A stretch of 64,000 nt of DNA, taken from contig NZ_LMMZ01000039.1 in assembly GCF_001422885.1 (NCBI RefSeq), positions 71,720 through 135,719 on the forward strand, given 5' to 3'. The position numbers and the translations under genes were made by a program. The notes under the pieces were generated by a model. That model saw nothing but the letters and a program-made list of their open reading frames with translations. It was not told the DNA's origin and searched no databases. This stretch comes from Methylobacterium sp. Leaf104 (GTDB lineage Bacteria; Pseudomonadota; Alphaproteobacteria; Rhizobiales; Beijerinckiaceae). Below are positions 8,248 to 16,486 of this stretch, one piece after another (positions within the stretch are counted from its first letter, which is position 1; each line of letters opens with the position of its first letter).

Positions 8248-8622
8248 TTGGGACGACGAGCCCGACTCTGGCGCGACGACGACCCGGCGACGCACGGTCC
8301 ACAGGCCAAGCCTGCGGTCACCTGCCCGCTCTGCGAGCGGCCGATCCCGCCCCATGCCAAATCGAGCCTGCATCACCTGACCCCGAAGCTGAAGGGCGGA
8401 GCGCGGGCCGGTACGGTGCGCCTGCACCAGATCTGCCACTCGGCGATCCACGCCCGCTTCAGCGAGGCCGAGATCGCCCGCCGCCTCGCCGAGATGGACG
8501 CCCTGCGGGGCGCACCCGAGATGGCGGAGTTCCTGGCCTGGATCCGTACGAAGCCGGACGACTTCCATGCGGCGACCCGCATGACGCGCGGCCGCCGGGG
8601 CGCCAAGCGCAACCCGCACTGA
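8248..8622 (+). CDS. HNH endonuclease domain protein
   Basis: This 124-aa protein contains a compact HNH fold: a CPLCERP zinc-ribbon pair, LHHLTPKLKGG (the His-His of the beta hairpin) and LHQICHSAIHARF with the terminal His. I chose the TTG start at 8248 because GGAGAGG is correctly spaced and no ATG lies before the domain; a later start would remove the first residues. The C-terminal tail (TRGRRGAKRNPH) is basic and may bind DNA. No methylase, integrase or toxin partner is adjacent, so its biological role is open (repair, defence or a stand-alone nuclease). Confidence 0.8.
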   Translation: MGRRARLWRDDDPATHGPQAKPAVTCPLCERPIPPHAKSSLHHLTPKLKGGARAGTVRLHQICHSAIHARFSEAEIARRLAEMDALRGAPEMAEFLAWIRTKPDDFHAATRMTRGRRGAKRNPH

Positions 8623-8745
8623 AGGCCGCGATTCGCGACGACGCCTTTACCGTCCGTTCGGTATGATGGCCGAGCGTTCCGGCCCGTATCCCCATCCTTA
8701 AGACCTCGCGCCCGAGGATCGCAGCACTGTGAGCGGGGACGGATC

Positions 8746-9858
8746 ATGGCGGCGGTCGAGGCTGGGCAGGGAGCGGGGCGGCACGCGGCGGGGTCCCCCG
8801 AGGATGCGAGCCGGCTCGCCTGGGTGGATGTCGCCAAGGGCCTCTGCATCATCCTGGTGGTGATGATGCACTCGACCCTGGGCGCCGGCATCGCCATGGA
8901 GGGCGAGGGCTTCCTCCACACCGTCGTGGCCTTCGCGCGCCCCTTCCGCATCCCGGACTTCTTCCTGCTGTCGGGACTGTTCCTCGGACGGGTGATCGAC
9001 CGCGACTGGCGCCTGTTCCTCGACCGGCGCCTCGTGCACTTCGTCTATTTCTACGTCCTCTGGGTGCTGATCCAATCGGCCTTCAAGTATGGCCAGATCA
9101 CCGACGGTGCCGGTCCCGGCGCCTTCGTGGCCCACCTCGCTTTGGCCGTCGTCGAGCCCTACTCGACCCTGTGGTTCATCTACCTGCTGGCGGTGTTCTC
9201 GGTCCTGACCAAGGCCCTGCGGTCGGTGCCGACGGCCTGGCTCCTCGGCGGGGCGGCTCTGCTGCAGGTCCTGCCCGTCCATACCGGCTCGGAACTCATT
9301 AACGAGTTCTGCGACCGCTACATCTGGTTCCTGGTCGGCTATCTGTTCGCGGCGCGGATCTTCACCTTCGCCGACCTCGTGCAGCGCCATGCCCGCGCGG
9401 CCCTTCTCGGCCTCGCCCTGTGGGCCGTGATCAACGCCGCGATGGTGTTCATCCCCACAGGATTCCGCGCCGTTCCGTTTCTGGCGAACCTTCCGGGCCT
9501 GAGCCTCGTCCTCAGCGGCGCGGGGGCCCTGGCGATCGTCGCCATCGGCGCCCTGATGTCCCGCGCGGGCGGCCCGGTGACGGCGGCCCTGCGGGCCTGC
9601 GGCCAGCGCTCGATCGTGATCTATCTGGCCTTCTTCCTGCCGATGGCCCTCACCCGCACCCTGATCGTGAAGTCCGGGGCGATCACCGACATCGGCTGGG
9701 CGAGCCTCGTCGTGACCGTGGTGGCGATCCTGGTTCCGCTGGCCTTCGAGCGGATGATCCGTCACACGCGCCTGTCGTTCCTGTTCGTGCGGCCGCGCGC
9801 CTTCCACATCGTCGGCGCCCGCCCGCGGCCGCGCGCTCCCGCCCTGCGCGCGGTCTGA
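8746..9858 (+). CDS. Acyltransferase-3 family membrane protein
   Basis: This 370-aa protein has about ten membrane segments. The first carries the family hallmark WVDVAKGLCIILVVMMHS (the D..KG and H that form the acyl-transfer site), followed by FRIPDFFLLSGLFLG. Members O-acylate surface sugars or other envelope molecules with cytoplasmic acyl-CoA. The soluble 20-residue N-terminus (MAAVEAGQGAG...) precedes the first span. It is a single gene convergent with the amidotransferase gene (4-bp gap). No glycan-synthesis gene is adjacent, so the acceptor is unknown; an OpgC-like glucan role is an alternative. Confidence 0.85.
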   Translation: MAAVEAGQGAGRHAAGSPEDASRLAWVDVAKGLCIILVVMMHSTLGAGIAMEGEGFLHTVVAFARPFRIPDFFLLSGLFLGRVIDRDWRLFLDRRLVHFVYFYVLWVLIQSAFKYGQITDGAGPGAFVAHLALAVVEPYSTLWFIYLLAVFSVLTKALRSVPTAWLLGGAALLQVLPVHTGSELINEFCDRYIWFLVGYLFAARIFTFADLVQRHARAALLGLALWAVINAAMVFIPTGFRAVPFLANLPGLSLVLSGAGALAIVAIGALMSRAGGPVTAALRACGQRSIVIYLAFFLPMALTRTLIVKSGAITDIGWASLVVTVVAILVPLAFERMIRHTRLSFLFVRPRAFHIVGARPRPRAPALRAV

Positions 9859-9862
9859 TCCC

Positions 9863-10720
9863 TCAGGCCGCGGCTTCGACCCGCGGACGCACGAGACGGT
9901 CGAGGAAGTTGCCGATCTCCGCGCGCCGGCGCGCCGGCTCCAGCAGTTCGGCCCCGAGCCGGTGGCGGGCAATCAGGTCCCGCTGCCCCTCCGGGTCCGC
10001 GTGGATGCGGCAGAGATCGGCGGCATAGGCCTCCACCGCCGCGTGATCCGGCAGCGCGCCGGCCTCCACCACGTCGTCGGCGCTGAGGCGCAGCATCGCC
10101 GCGAGGGCGTCGAGGTCGAGTTCCGGGTGATACTGCGTGCCCCAGAAAACGCCCGCGCCGTGCCGGATCTCGATCGCCTGGACCGACAGGACCCCGTTGC
10201 CGGCCAGGACGGTGGCGTGAGCCGGCGGGGTGATGACGGCGTCGAGATGCATGGCCGGCGCGTCGAAGCGCTCGTCCCGTCCCGCGAGGAGCGGGTGCGC
10301 CCGGCCGGCCTCGGTCCGCACGAGGTCGCGGGAGAACCCGTATTCCGGCCCCTTCGGATTGCGGGCCGCGTGGCCGCCCGCCACGACCGCGGCGACCTGG
10401 ACGCCCCAGCAGGAGCCGAACACGGGAAGCCCGGCACCGAGCGCCTCGGCCACGAGACCGATCTGGCGCCGAACTGCCGCGGATTCGTCGCAGACGTGAA
10501 GTGCCGAGCCCGTGAGGACGAGGGCGTCGAAGCCGGCGAGCGTCATGCCGGGAGGCAGTGCGGCATCGGCGTCGGCCGGGTTGATCAGGGTGCAGGCGAC
10601 CCCGGCCGAGATCTGGCGCAGGACCTCCGCGTAGGCTTCCGCCGAGGTGACGCCGGTGGCCGAAACGTGATCGGCCCGTCCCGACCGGTCGTTCCCATCG
10701 GCCACGAGGAGGTGCAGCAT
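9863..10720 (-). CDS. Class I glutamine amidotransferase-like protein
   Basis: This 285-aa protein has a GATase1 domain with nucleophile Cys104 in FGSCWGVQ and the His198-x-Glu200 pair in TQYHPEL. The start MLHLLVADGN at 10720 is chosen because the fold begins there; the longer reading to 10816 adds non-homologous-looking residues. Stand-alone proteins of this kind resemble GMP-synthase-like amidotransferases or gamma-glutamyl hydrolases such as PuuD. A C-terminal helical extension follows the domain (residues about 205-285). It faces a plus-strand gene across a symmetric EcfG-type promoter that fits both directions, so stress induction is a plausible inference. Confidence 0.8.
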   Translation of the reverse strand: MLHLLVADGNDRSGRADHVSATGVTSAEAYAEVLRQISAGVACTLINPADADAALPPGMTLAGFDALVLTGSALHVCDESAAVRRQIGLVAEALGAGLPVFGSCWGVQVAAVVAGGHAARNPKGPEYGFSRDLVRTEAGRAHPLLAGRDERFDAPAMHLDAVITPPAHATVLAGNGVLSVQAIEIRHGAGVFWGTQYHPELDLDALAAMLRLSADDVVEAGALPDHAAVEAYAADLCRIHADPEGQRDLIARHRLGAELLEPARRRAEIGNFLDRLVRPRVEAAA

Positions 10721-10760
10721 CTGTGCGGTCCCATCCGGCCCGGAGCCGGTCAAAGGGACT

Positions 10761-10789
10761 GGGAACGATCCCTGCTTCCCCTCGTTCCC
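10761..10789. promoter_or_regulatory. Symmetric EcfG-type promoter, possibly bidirectional
   Basis: GGGAACG (10761-10767) and CGTTCCC (10783-10789) form an inverted repeat with a 15-nt centre. Because the two arms are complementary, GGAAC-N16-CGTT reads perfectly on both strands. It would place transcript starts near 10793 for the plus-strand gene at 10865 and near 10757 for the minus-strand gene starting at 10720. The sequence match is exact; function is inferred from the known consensus of sigma-EcfG. Confidence 0.55.
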
Positions 10790-10864
10790 GTCAGGCTGGA
10801 CGCCGGATCGCCGCATGGCGGCTCCGTGTCGATTCGCACCGTGAGATCACGACCGGAGGCTCCG

Positions 10865-11164
10865 ATGGCCACGCGACGTCCCGCGACCGCCCCACGCGAA
10901 CGCGCGTTCTCCCGGCGCTCGCCCCTGAGCCTCGCTCTCGCCGGTCTGGCGCTCGGCCTCGGTTCGGCACCCGCCGCCGCGCAGTACATGGCCCTGACCG
11001 CCCCCGCCCCCGCCCCCCGGCCGGCCTCGCCGGAGGCGCCGAAGCCGGTGGCGCCGACGGCCCGGCCGGTCGAGCATGCCTTCAACGGACAGTTGCCGAA
11101 CCAGCGTACGGGTCTCGGACGCCAGCGCGTGGTGCGCGACATCTGTATCGGCTGCGACCGCTGA
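10865..11164 (+). CDS. Small exported proline-rich protein ending in CxxC
   Basis: This 99-aa protein has an arginine-rich N-terminus, a hydrophobic core (LSLALAGLALGLGSAPAAA) and a probable cleavage after AQ near residue 41. The mature part is Pro/Ala-rich (TAPAPAPRPASPEAPKP) and ends with the conserved-looking VRDICIGCDR, giving Cys94 and Cys97 in CxxC spacing three residues before the end. The ATG at 10865 has a strong GGAGG site 6 nt upstream. I do not recognise a family. The upstream EcfG-type promoter suggests it belongs to the general stress response. Confidence 0.65.
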   Translation: MATRRPATAPRERAFSRRSPLSLALAGLALGLGSAPAAAQYMALTAPAPAPRPASPEAPKPVAPTARPVEHAFNGQLPNQRTGLGRQRVVRDICIGCDR

Positions 11165-11188
11165 TCCCCATGCGGGCTCGGCCGGCGA

Positions 11189-11407
11189 TCAGGCCTCCTC
11201 CCGGACCCCGCGCGTGATCGCCTCCACCATGCCCTGGGACAGGCGCACGAACTGGCCGGTGCCGTGTCCACGCGCGTCGAGGAGTTCGGCGAAGACAGGC
11301 TTGGCCGGCTCGTAGGCGAGCGCATCCCGGGCGCGCGGCTTGCGGCGCTTCTCCCGCAGGCGGTCGGCGAGGGCGGCAGGAACGAACGGATCGCGCAAGT
11401 CCGGCAT
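11189..11407 (-). CDS. Small basic protein, unknown
   Basis: This 72-aa reading (MPDLRDPFVPAALADRLREK...) has a good GAGAGGAG ribosome site directly before the ATG. It is predicted mostly helical with a charged middle (REKRRKPRARDALAYEP) and no membrane segment. It is convergent with the preceding secreted protein (24-bp gap). No family recognised; coding status is supported by the ribosome site and regular codon pattern only. Confidence 0.5.
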   Translation of the reverse strand: MPDLRDPFVPAALADRLREKRRKPRARDALAYEPAKPVFAELLDARGHGTGQFVRLSQGMVEAITRGVREEA

Positions 11408-11524
11408 GCTCCTCTCGACGGCCTCGCGCGGCGGACCCGCGCGGCGAGGTCCGGGCTTAGGACCACGCTGGTTGCCGGATGCTTAAGGCGCGCGGCCGGC
11501 GACCTTCCCGGACGCCCTCTCGCG

Positions 11525-11550
11525 GAACCCTATTCCGCCGGCCGAGGTTT
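11525..11550 (+). promoter_or_regulatory. EcfG-like promoter candidate
   Basis: GGAAC at 11525-11529, a 17-nt spacer and GGTT at 11547-11550 match GGAAC-N16/17-CGTT with one mismatch in the -10. A start near 11557 would give a short leader for the gene at 11577. Confidence 0.4.
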
Positions 11551-11576
11551 GGTTTGCCGAATAGGGAGAAAACTTG

Positions 11577-11900
11577 ATGTCTGACAGCGTGTTGGCCACC
11601 GTGACCGTTCCGTCTCTCAGGGCCGCCCGCGTGGCGCGGGATCGCCTGTCGCGCGCCGGCTTCGCGCGCAACAGCGTCGAGATCGATCGCCTGGACGACG
11701 ACGCCTTCGCGGTGTCGATCGCGACCCGGCCGGAGAACCACGACCGTGCCGAGCACATCCTGAGCGGCTCGCCGCTGGGCAGCGACCTGCGCGCGGCGGG
11801 GCAGGCTGCAGCGAGCCGCTTCCAGGACAATCGCGGCCTCGCCCTCGGCCTCGCGGCGCTGGCGGGCTTCGCCCTGTTCGGCCTGATGCGGCGCGACTAG
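11577..11900 (+). CDS. Small protein with C-terminal membrane anchor, unknown
   Basis: This 107-aa protein has a ferredoxin-like strand-helix-strand N-terminal half (LATVTVPSLRAARVARDRL, then DDDAFAVSIATRP) and a single hydrophobic segment near the end (LALGLAALAGFALFGLM) followed by RRD. The ATG at 11577, two codons after an alternative TTG, is served by GGGAG at 8-10 nt. The layout resembles small stress proteins with a domain that monitors or buffers at the membrane, but no family is certain. A possible EcfG-type promoter lies just upstream. Confidence 0.6.
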   Translation: MSDSVLATVTVPSLRAARVARDRLSRAGFARNSVEIDRLDDDAFAVSIATRPENHDRAEHILSGSPLGSDLRAAGQAAASRFQDNRGLALGLAALAGFALFGLMRRD

Positions 11901-11919
11901 AACGGTCCAGGGACCCCTC

Positions 11920-11944
11920 GCTCCGGCGGCCCGGCCGGCGGAGC
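11920..11944 (+). terminator. Possible hairpin terminator
   Basis: GCTCCGGCGGCC pairs with its near-complement ending in GGAGC with one mismatch. There is no T tract. It lies between the small membrane-anchored protein gene and the GNAT gene, so it may only reduce read-through. Confidence 0.3.
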
Positions 11945-11959
11945 CGATCGGAGCGATGC

Positions 11960-12409
11960 GTGGCGAGCCGTTACGGGCTGGAGATCCGGGCGGCGACTGG
12001 CGGCGACGCGACGGGCCTCGCCGAACTTCTGCGGTCCTGCGGCCATCCCGTCGCCGCCGAGGCCCTGGCCGAGCGGATCGAGGCCCTTCGGCAGGGCGCG
12101 GGTGCCGCGCTCGTCGCCATCGAGTGGGGGCCGCCGAGCGGCCTCGTCGTCGTCCATTGGTATCCATCCCTGGCCGCCAGCCTGGCGACGGCACAGATCA
12201 CCACGCTGCTGGTCGATCCCGATGCACGACGGCGCGGCATCGGCCGCCTCCTCCTGAAGGCGGCGTCGCAGGCGGCGCGCTCGGCGGGGTGCGGCGACAT
12301 CCAGCTGCTCGCCGGCCCTCGGCAGGCGGACCTGCAGGCCTTCGGCGCCGCCACCGGCTTCACCGACCAGGGCGTCCTCTCGGTCAGGCCCCTGCGCAAG
12401 AAGGGGTGA
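11960..12409 (+). CDS. GNAT family N-acetyltransferase
   Basis: This 149-aa protein shows the GNAT fold: N-terminal LEIRAATGGDATGLAELL, the strand TAQITTLLVDPDARRRG with the acetyl-CoA loop RRRGIGRLLL, and the final DLQAFGAATGFTDQGVLSV. I chose the GTG start at 11960 because GGAG is 8 nt upstream and it begins the domain exactly. It transfers an acetyl group from acetyl-CoA to an amine; the acceptor cannot be predicted. It is a single cytoplasmic gene, 59 bp after the previous one and 218 bp before the penicillin-binding protein gene. Confidence 0.8.
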   Translation: MASRYGLEIRAATGGDATGLAELLRSCGHPVAAEALAERIEALRQGAGAALVAIEWGPPSGLVVVHWYPSLAASLATAQITTLLVDPDARRRGIGRLLLKAASQAARSAGCGDIQLLAGPRQADLQAFGAATGFTDQGVLSVRPLRKKG

Positions 12410-12627
12410 GCGGGCCGGACCATCGCGCGTCAGGTCGTTCCGGCACATCCGTCCTGCCCGGCGGCCGCCTGAACATTCGGTGCACGAACCGCGGAGGCCG
12501 TCGAATTTCCCCTGATTTCTCAAGGCTTTGAAAAATCATCCGGTTAACACCCCTTAAACCCGCCGCATTTACCGTGCGCAAGCAGGGACGCTCGAATCGC
12601 GAACGAACCTTGGGGCAGACGGAACGC

Positions 12628-14832
12628 ATGGCGAAGGGACGCGCAGGCGGAGGCAGGGGAGAGCCGAACTTCGACGTGCCCGAGGGCCGCGTCGGAGACC
12701 CGGCCGACCTCGACCTGCGGCTCTCGCGATCGGATCGCGCGGGAGGCGGCGTGGCGCGAGGCGAGTCAGGTTCGAAGGGCGGCCGCGGCGCGAAGGGCCG
12801 CGCATCCGCCGCACCGCCCGCCCGGGCGCTGCGCAAGGCGCCCCGGCGCGCCCGCCGCTCGATCCTCGGGCGGCTCGCCTACGGCGTGCTCGTCCTCGGC
12901 CTCTGGGGCGTGATCGGCATCGCGGGGCTCGTGGCCTACCACGCCTCGCAGCTGCCGCCGATCGACCAGCTCGCGGTGCCCAAGCGGCCCCCCAACATCG
13001 CGATCCTGGCGAGCGACGGCTCACTCCTGGCCAATCGCGGAGAGACCGGCGGCCGGGTCGTCAGCATCAGGGAACTGCCGCCCTACCTGCCGCGCGCCTT
13101 CGTGGCGATCGAGGACCGGCGCTTCTACAGCCATTTCGGCGTCGACCCCGTGGGCATCGCCCGCGCGGTCGCCCAGAACGTGACCCGGCGCGGCGTCTCC
13201 CAGGGCGGCTCGACCCTGACCCAGCAGCTCGCCAAGAACCTGTTCCTGACCCCGGAGCGCTCGGCCTCGCGCAAGATCCAGGAGGCGATCCTCGCCCTGT
13301 GGCTCGAGCACAAGTACAGCAAGGACGAGATCCTCGAGCTCTACCTGAACCGCGTCTACTTCGGCGCCGGCGCCTACGGCGTCGAGGCCGCGGCCCAGCG
13401 CTATTTCGGCAAGCCGGCGAAAGCCGTGACCCTGGCGGAGGCCGCGATGCTCGGCGGCCTCGTCCAGGCGCCCTCGCGCCTGGCGCCGAACCGCAACCTG
13501 CCCGCGGCCCAGGCCCGCGCCGCCCAGGTGCTCGCCGCCATGGAGGAGCTGGGCTTCGCCAAGCCGGCCGACGCGAAGCTGGCCCTGGCGACCCCGGCAC
13601 GGCCGGCGAGCGTGCGCGGCGGCGGCTCGGCGAACTACGTCGCCGACCTCGTGATGGACGTGCTGGACGATTTCCTGCCGAAGTTCGAGAGCGACATCGT
13701 CATCGCGACCACCGTCGATACCGGCCTCCAGGGCGCCGGCGAGAAGGCGCTCGTGGACGAACTGAACCAGAAGGGCGGCCGCTACAACGTCGCCCAGGGC
13801 GCCCTCGTCTCGATGAAGCCGGACGGAGCGATCCGCGCCCTGGTGGGCGGGCGCGACTACGCCCAGAGCCAGTTCAACCGTGCCACCACGGCCAAGCGCC
13901 AGCCCGGTTCGTCGTTCAAGCCCTTCGTCTACCTCGCGGCGGTCGAGCACGGCCTGACTCCCGACACGGTGCGGGACGACGCGCCGATCAGCATCAAGGG
14001 CTGGAACCCGGAGAACTATTCCCGCGACTACCGGGGACCCGTGACCCTGCGCGACGCCCTCGCGCTCTCCCTCAACACCGTGGCGGTCCGCCTCGGCCAG
14101 GAGGTCGGTCCGAAGACCGTGGTGCAGACGGCCCAGCGCCTCGGCATCTCCTCCCCGCTCCAGGCCAACGGCTCGATCGCGCTCGGCACCTCCGAGGTGA
14201 CGCCCCTGGAGATGGTGGGCGCCTACGCGGCCTTCGCCAACGGCGGCACGGGGGTGATCCCCTATATCATCGCCAGCGTGAAGAGCGCCGACGGCAAGGT
14301 GCTCTACAAGCGCAAGGACGGCGGCCTCGGCCGCGTCATCGACGCCAACGCGGTCTCGATGATGAACGCGATGATGCACGAGACCTTCGTCACCGGCACC
14401 GCCAAGAAGGCGGAGGTTCCGGGCTGGGATCTCGCCGGCAAGACCGGCACCAGCCAGGATTTCCGCGATGCCTGGTTCATCGGCTATTCGGCCACCCTGG
14501 TCACCGGAATCTGGCTCGGCAACGATGACGGCGAGCCGACGAAGAAGGTCTCGGGCGGCAACCTGCCGGGCGAGATCTGGAAGGCCTACATGACCGTGGC
14601 GCTCAAGGGGCATAGCCCGGCGATGCTGCCCGGCGCCAACCGCTGGCGAAATCGCGGCCCGTCCGAGCCGGCCGTCACCAGCAGCACTCCGGGTGGCCTG
14701 ATCGGTGCCCTCCTCGGCGAGCCGCAGGCCGCCGCCCCGCCGCGCCCGGCCGCCCGCCACGCGGATGCGAGCCGCGGTCCGAGCCAGGATGACCGCAACT
14801 TCCTCGAGAAGCTGTTCGGGGTCGGCGAGTAG
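12628..14832 (+). CDS. mrcA: Penicillin-binding protein 1A (bifunctional peptidoglycan synthase)
   Basis: This class A PBP polymerises glycan strands and cross-links peptides in the periplasm. The 734-aa reading from ATG 12628 is chosen over a GTG at 12574. Order: basic, Gly/Arg-rich cytoplasmic tail (1-75), one membrane span (about 78-98, YGVLVLGLWGVIGIAGLVAY), GT51 transglycosylase with catalytic Glu162 (AIEDRRFYSHFG) and GGSTLTQQLAKN, then the transpeptidase with SSFK (Ser428, Lys431), SLN, and KTGTS (Lys605). All active-site motifs are intact. The long charged cytoplasmic tail is unusual for length. It is a single gene, convergent with the monooxygenase gene. Confidence 0.95.
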   Translation: MAKGRAGGGRGEPNFDVPEGRVGDPADLDLRLSRSDRAGGGVARGESGSKGGRGAKGRASAAPPARALRKAPRRARRSILGRLAYGVLVLGLWGVIGIAGLVAYHASQLPPIDQLAVPKRPPNIAILASDGSLLANRGETGGRVVSIRELPPYLPRAFVAIEDRRFYSHFGVDPVGIARAVAQNVTRRGVSQGGSTLTQQLAKNLFLTPERSASRKIQEAILALWLEHKYSKDEILELYLNRVYFGAGAYGVEAAAQRYFGKPAKAVTLAEAAMLGGLVQAPSRLAPNRNLPAAQARAAQVLAAMEELGFAKPADAKLALATPARPASVRGGGSANYVADLVMDVLDDFLPKFESDIVIATTVDTGLQGAGEKALVDELNQKGGRYNVAQGALVSMKPDGAIRALVGGRDYAQSQFNRATTAKRQPGSSFKPFVYLAAVEHGLTPDTVRDDAPISIKGWNPENYSRDYRGPVTLRDALALSLNTVAVRLGQEVGPKTVVQTAQRLGISSPLQANGSIALGTSEVTPLEMVGAYAAFANGGTGVIPYIIASVKSADGKVLYKRKDGGLGRVIDANAVSMMNAMMHETFVTGTAKKAEVPGWDLAGKTGTSQDFRDAWFIGYSATLVTGIWLGNDDGEPTKKVSGGNLPGEIWKAYMTVALKGHSPAMLPGANRWRNRGPSEPAVTSSTPGGLIGALLGEPQAAAPPRPAARHADASRGPSQDDRNFLEKLFGVGE

Positions 14833-14850
14833 CCCCCGCGCCTCCTCCGA

Positions 14851-16368
14851 TCAGGCGTCCGCTCCCCAGCGCAGGCCGTGCTGCGCCCGGAAGGCGGCCA
14901 GCCTCGGGACGGAAGCCTTCGCATCGGCGAGACCCACGTAGCCGTCGGGGCGCACGAGGTAGAGGGCATCCCGGGCCAGGCCTCCCCGCTCGGCCTCGGG
15001 GCTCCAGGCGAGGACGCGCAGGGGCAGGCCCGCCTGCGCGCACCAGCGCGCGAGGTCCGGCGCTGCCGTCCCGTGAACCCGCACCTGCCATTCCGGGGCG
15101 ACATCGTCCGCACTCGGCAGCCAGGGCAACCGCTCTCCTCCCTGGACCCGTCCCGCACGACCCGCGCTGAGGGCGCTGTGCCGGTAGGCCAACCCGATCT
15201 GCGAGATCGTGCGGAACAGGAAGCGCCGGAGGGCCGGAAAGCCGGCGATGCGGGGCGCCAGCCAGGGTGCGAGCCATGTCCGCCAGAGCTGCGCCGACGC
15301 GTTCTCCGAGGTCGCCAGGGTGAACACCCGGTCCGTCGTCGCCACGAGGCGGCGGGCGAAGCCGATCCGTTCGGTCTCGTAGGTGTCGAGCAGGGCGTCG
15401 CCGGCCCGTCCCCGCAGGCAGGCGGCGAGCTTCCAGCCGAGGTTCATCGCGTCGCCGATCCCGGTGTTCATGCCCTGCCCGCCGGCCGGGCTGTGAATAT
15501 GCCCGGCATCCCCGAGCAGGAAGACGCGCCCGTCCCGGAAGCGGTCGGCGACCCGGTGATGCACCCGGTAGGTCGAGAACCAGTTCACCGTCCGCGGCGC
15601 GATTTGCAGGCCCTCCAGCGCCGTGGCCGCGATGTCGTCGAAGGTCAGGCTCTCGCGGCGGCCGGGGTGCTCGTCGAGCACGGTCCCGACGAGGCGCGCC
15701 CGCCCGCGCTCCGCCAGGGGGAAGACGGCGAGGAAATCGGCGGCTCCTCCGAGGTTGAGATGGATCTCGCCGTCGATGGTGGGACCGTCCGCGGCGATGT
15801 CGGCGACGTAGAAGAATCGGTCGTAAGTTCCGCCGGGAAAGCCGATCCCCAGGGTCTCGCGTACCGTGGAGCGGGCGCCGTCGCACCCGGCCAGGTAGGC
15901 GGCAGCGACCTGCTCCTGCGCGCCGTCGAGCGCGCGCAGGGTGGCGACGACGCATGTCCTGTCCCGCGTGAACCCGACGAGCTCGGTGCGTCGCTCGACC
16001 TGGACCCCCGCCGCCGTGAGCCGATCGATGAGGAGGCGCTCGTGCGCGTCCTGCGGGTAGATCAGCAGGAAGGGATAGGGGGTGGGATTCCGCGGGTCGG
16101 CCGCGAACGCCACGCGGGCGCGCTTCGTGCCGGCGGTCCAGATGTTGACGGCGTGCACGGGGTGCCCGGCCTCGACGACCGCGTCGGCGAGGTCGAGCAG
16201 GCGGTAGAGCTCGAGGGTGCGCGCCTGGATGCCGAGCGCCCGGGAGGTGGTGCCGGGCCCTTCCGTCCGGTCGATGATCCGGACGCGGATTCCGAGCCGC
16301 GTCAGCCACAGGGCGAGGACCAGGCCCGTCGGGCCGGCGCCGACGATCAGGACTTCCGTGCGTTGCAT
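14851..16368 (-). CDS. FAD-dependent aromatic-ring-type monooxygenase
   Basis: This 505-aa flavoprotein has the group A monooxygenase layout: FAD dinucleotide motif GAGPTG at residues 10-15, the DG motif LAGCDGARSTVR, and the second FAD motif VFLLGDAGHIHSP followed by GGQGMNTGIGDAMNLGWKLA. This group (PheA, MhpA, TetX, UbiH relatives) hydroxylates aromatic or polyketide-like substrates with NAD(P)H and oxygen. A thioredoxin-like C-terminal region of about 110 residues (ARWCAQAGLPLRVLAWS) fits the phenol hydroxylase or MhpA type. No ring-cleavage genes are adjacent, so the substrate is not predictable from context. Confidence 0.85.
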   Translation of the reverse strand: MQRTEVLIVGAGPTGLVLALWLTRLGIRVRIIDRTEGPGTTSRALGIQARTLELYRLLDLADAVVEAGHPVHAVNIWTAGTKRARVAFAADPRNPTPYPFLLIYPQDAHERLLIDRLTAAGVQVERRTELVGFTRDRTCVVATLRALDGAQEQVAAAYLAGCDGARSTVRETLGIGFPGGTYDRFFYVADIAADGPTIDGEIHLNLGGAADFLAVFPLAERGRARLVGTVLDEHPGRRESLTFDDIAATALEGLQIAPRTVNWFSTYRVHHRVADRFRDGRVFLLGDAGHIHSPAGGQGMNTGIGDAMNLGWKLAACLRGRAGDALLDTYETERIGFARRLVATTDRVFTLATSENASAQLWRTWLAPWLAPRIAGFPALRRFLFRTISQIGLAYRHSALSAGRAGRVQGGERLPWLPSADDVAPEWQVRVHGTAAPDLARWCAQAGLPLRVLAWSPEAERGGLARDALYLVRPDGYVGLADAKASVPRLAAFRAQHGLRWGADA

Positions 16369-16486
16369 GGATCGTCACGCCGACCCGGAGCGCCGGGCGC
16401 GGCCCGGCTTTCGGGCGCATCGTAGCACCGCACCGGGGGGCGGCCGCAACCCGGCCCGGCGGCCCCAAACCGCCCGGAACCGCTGT

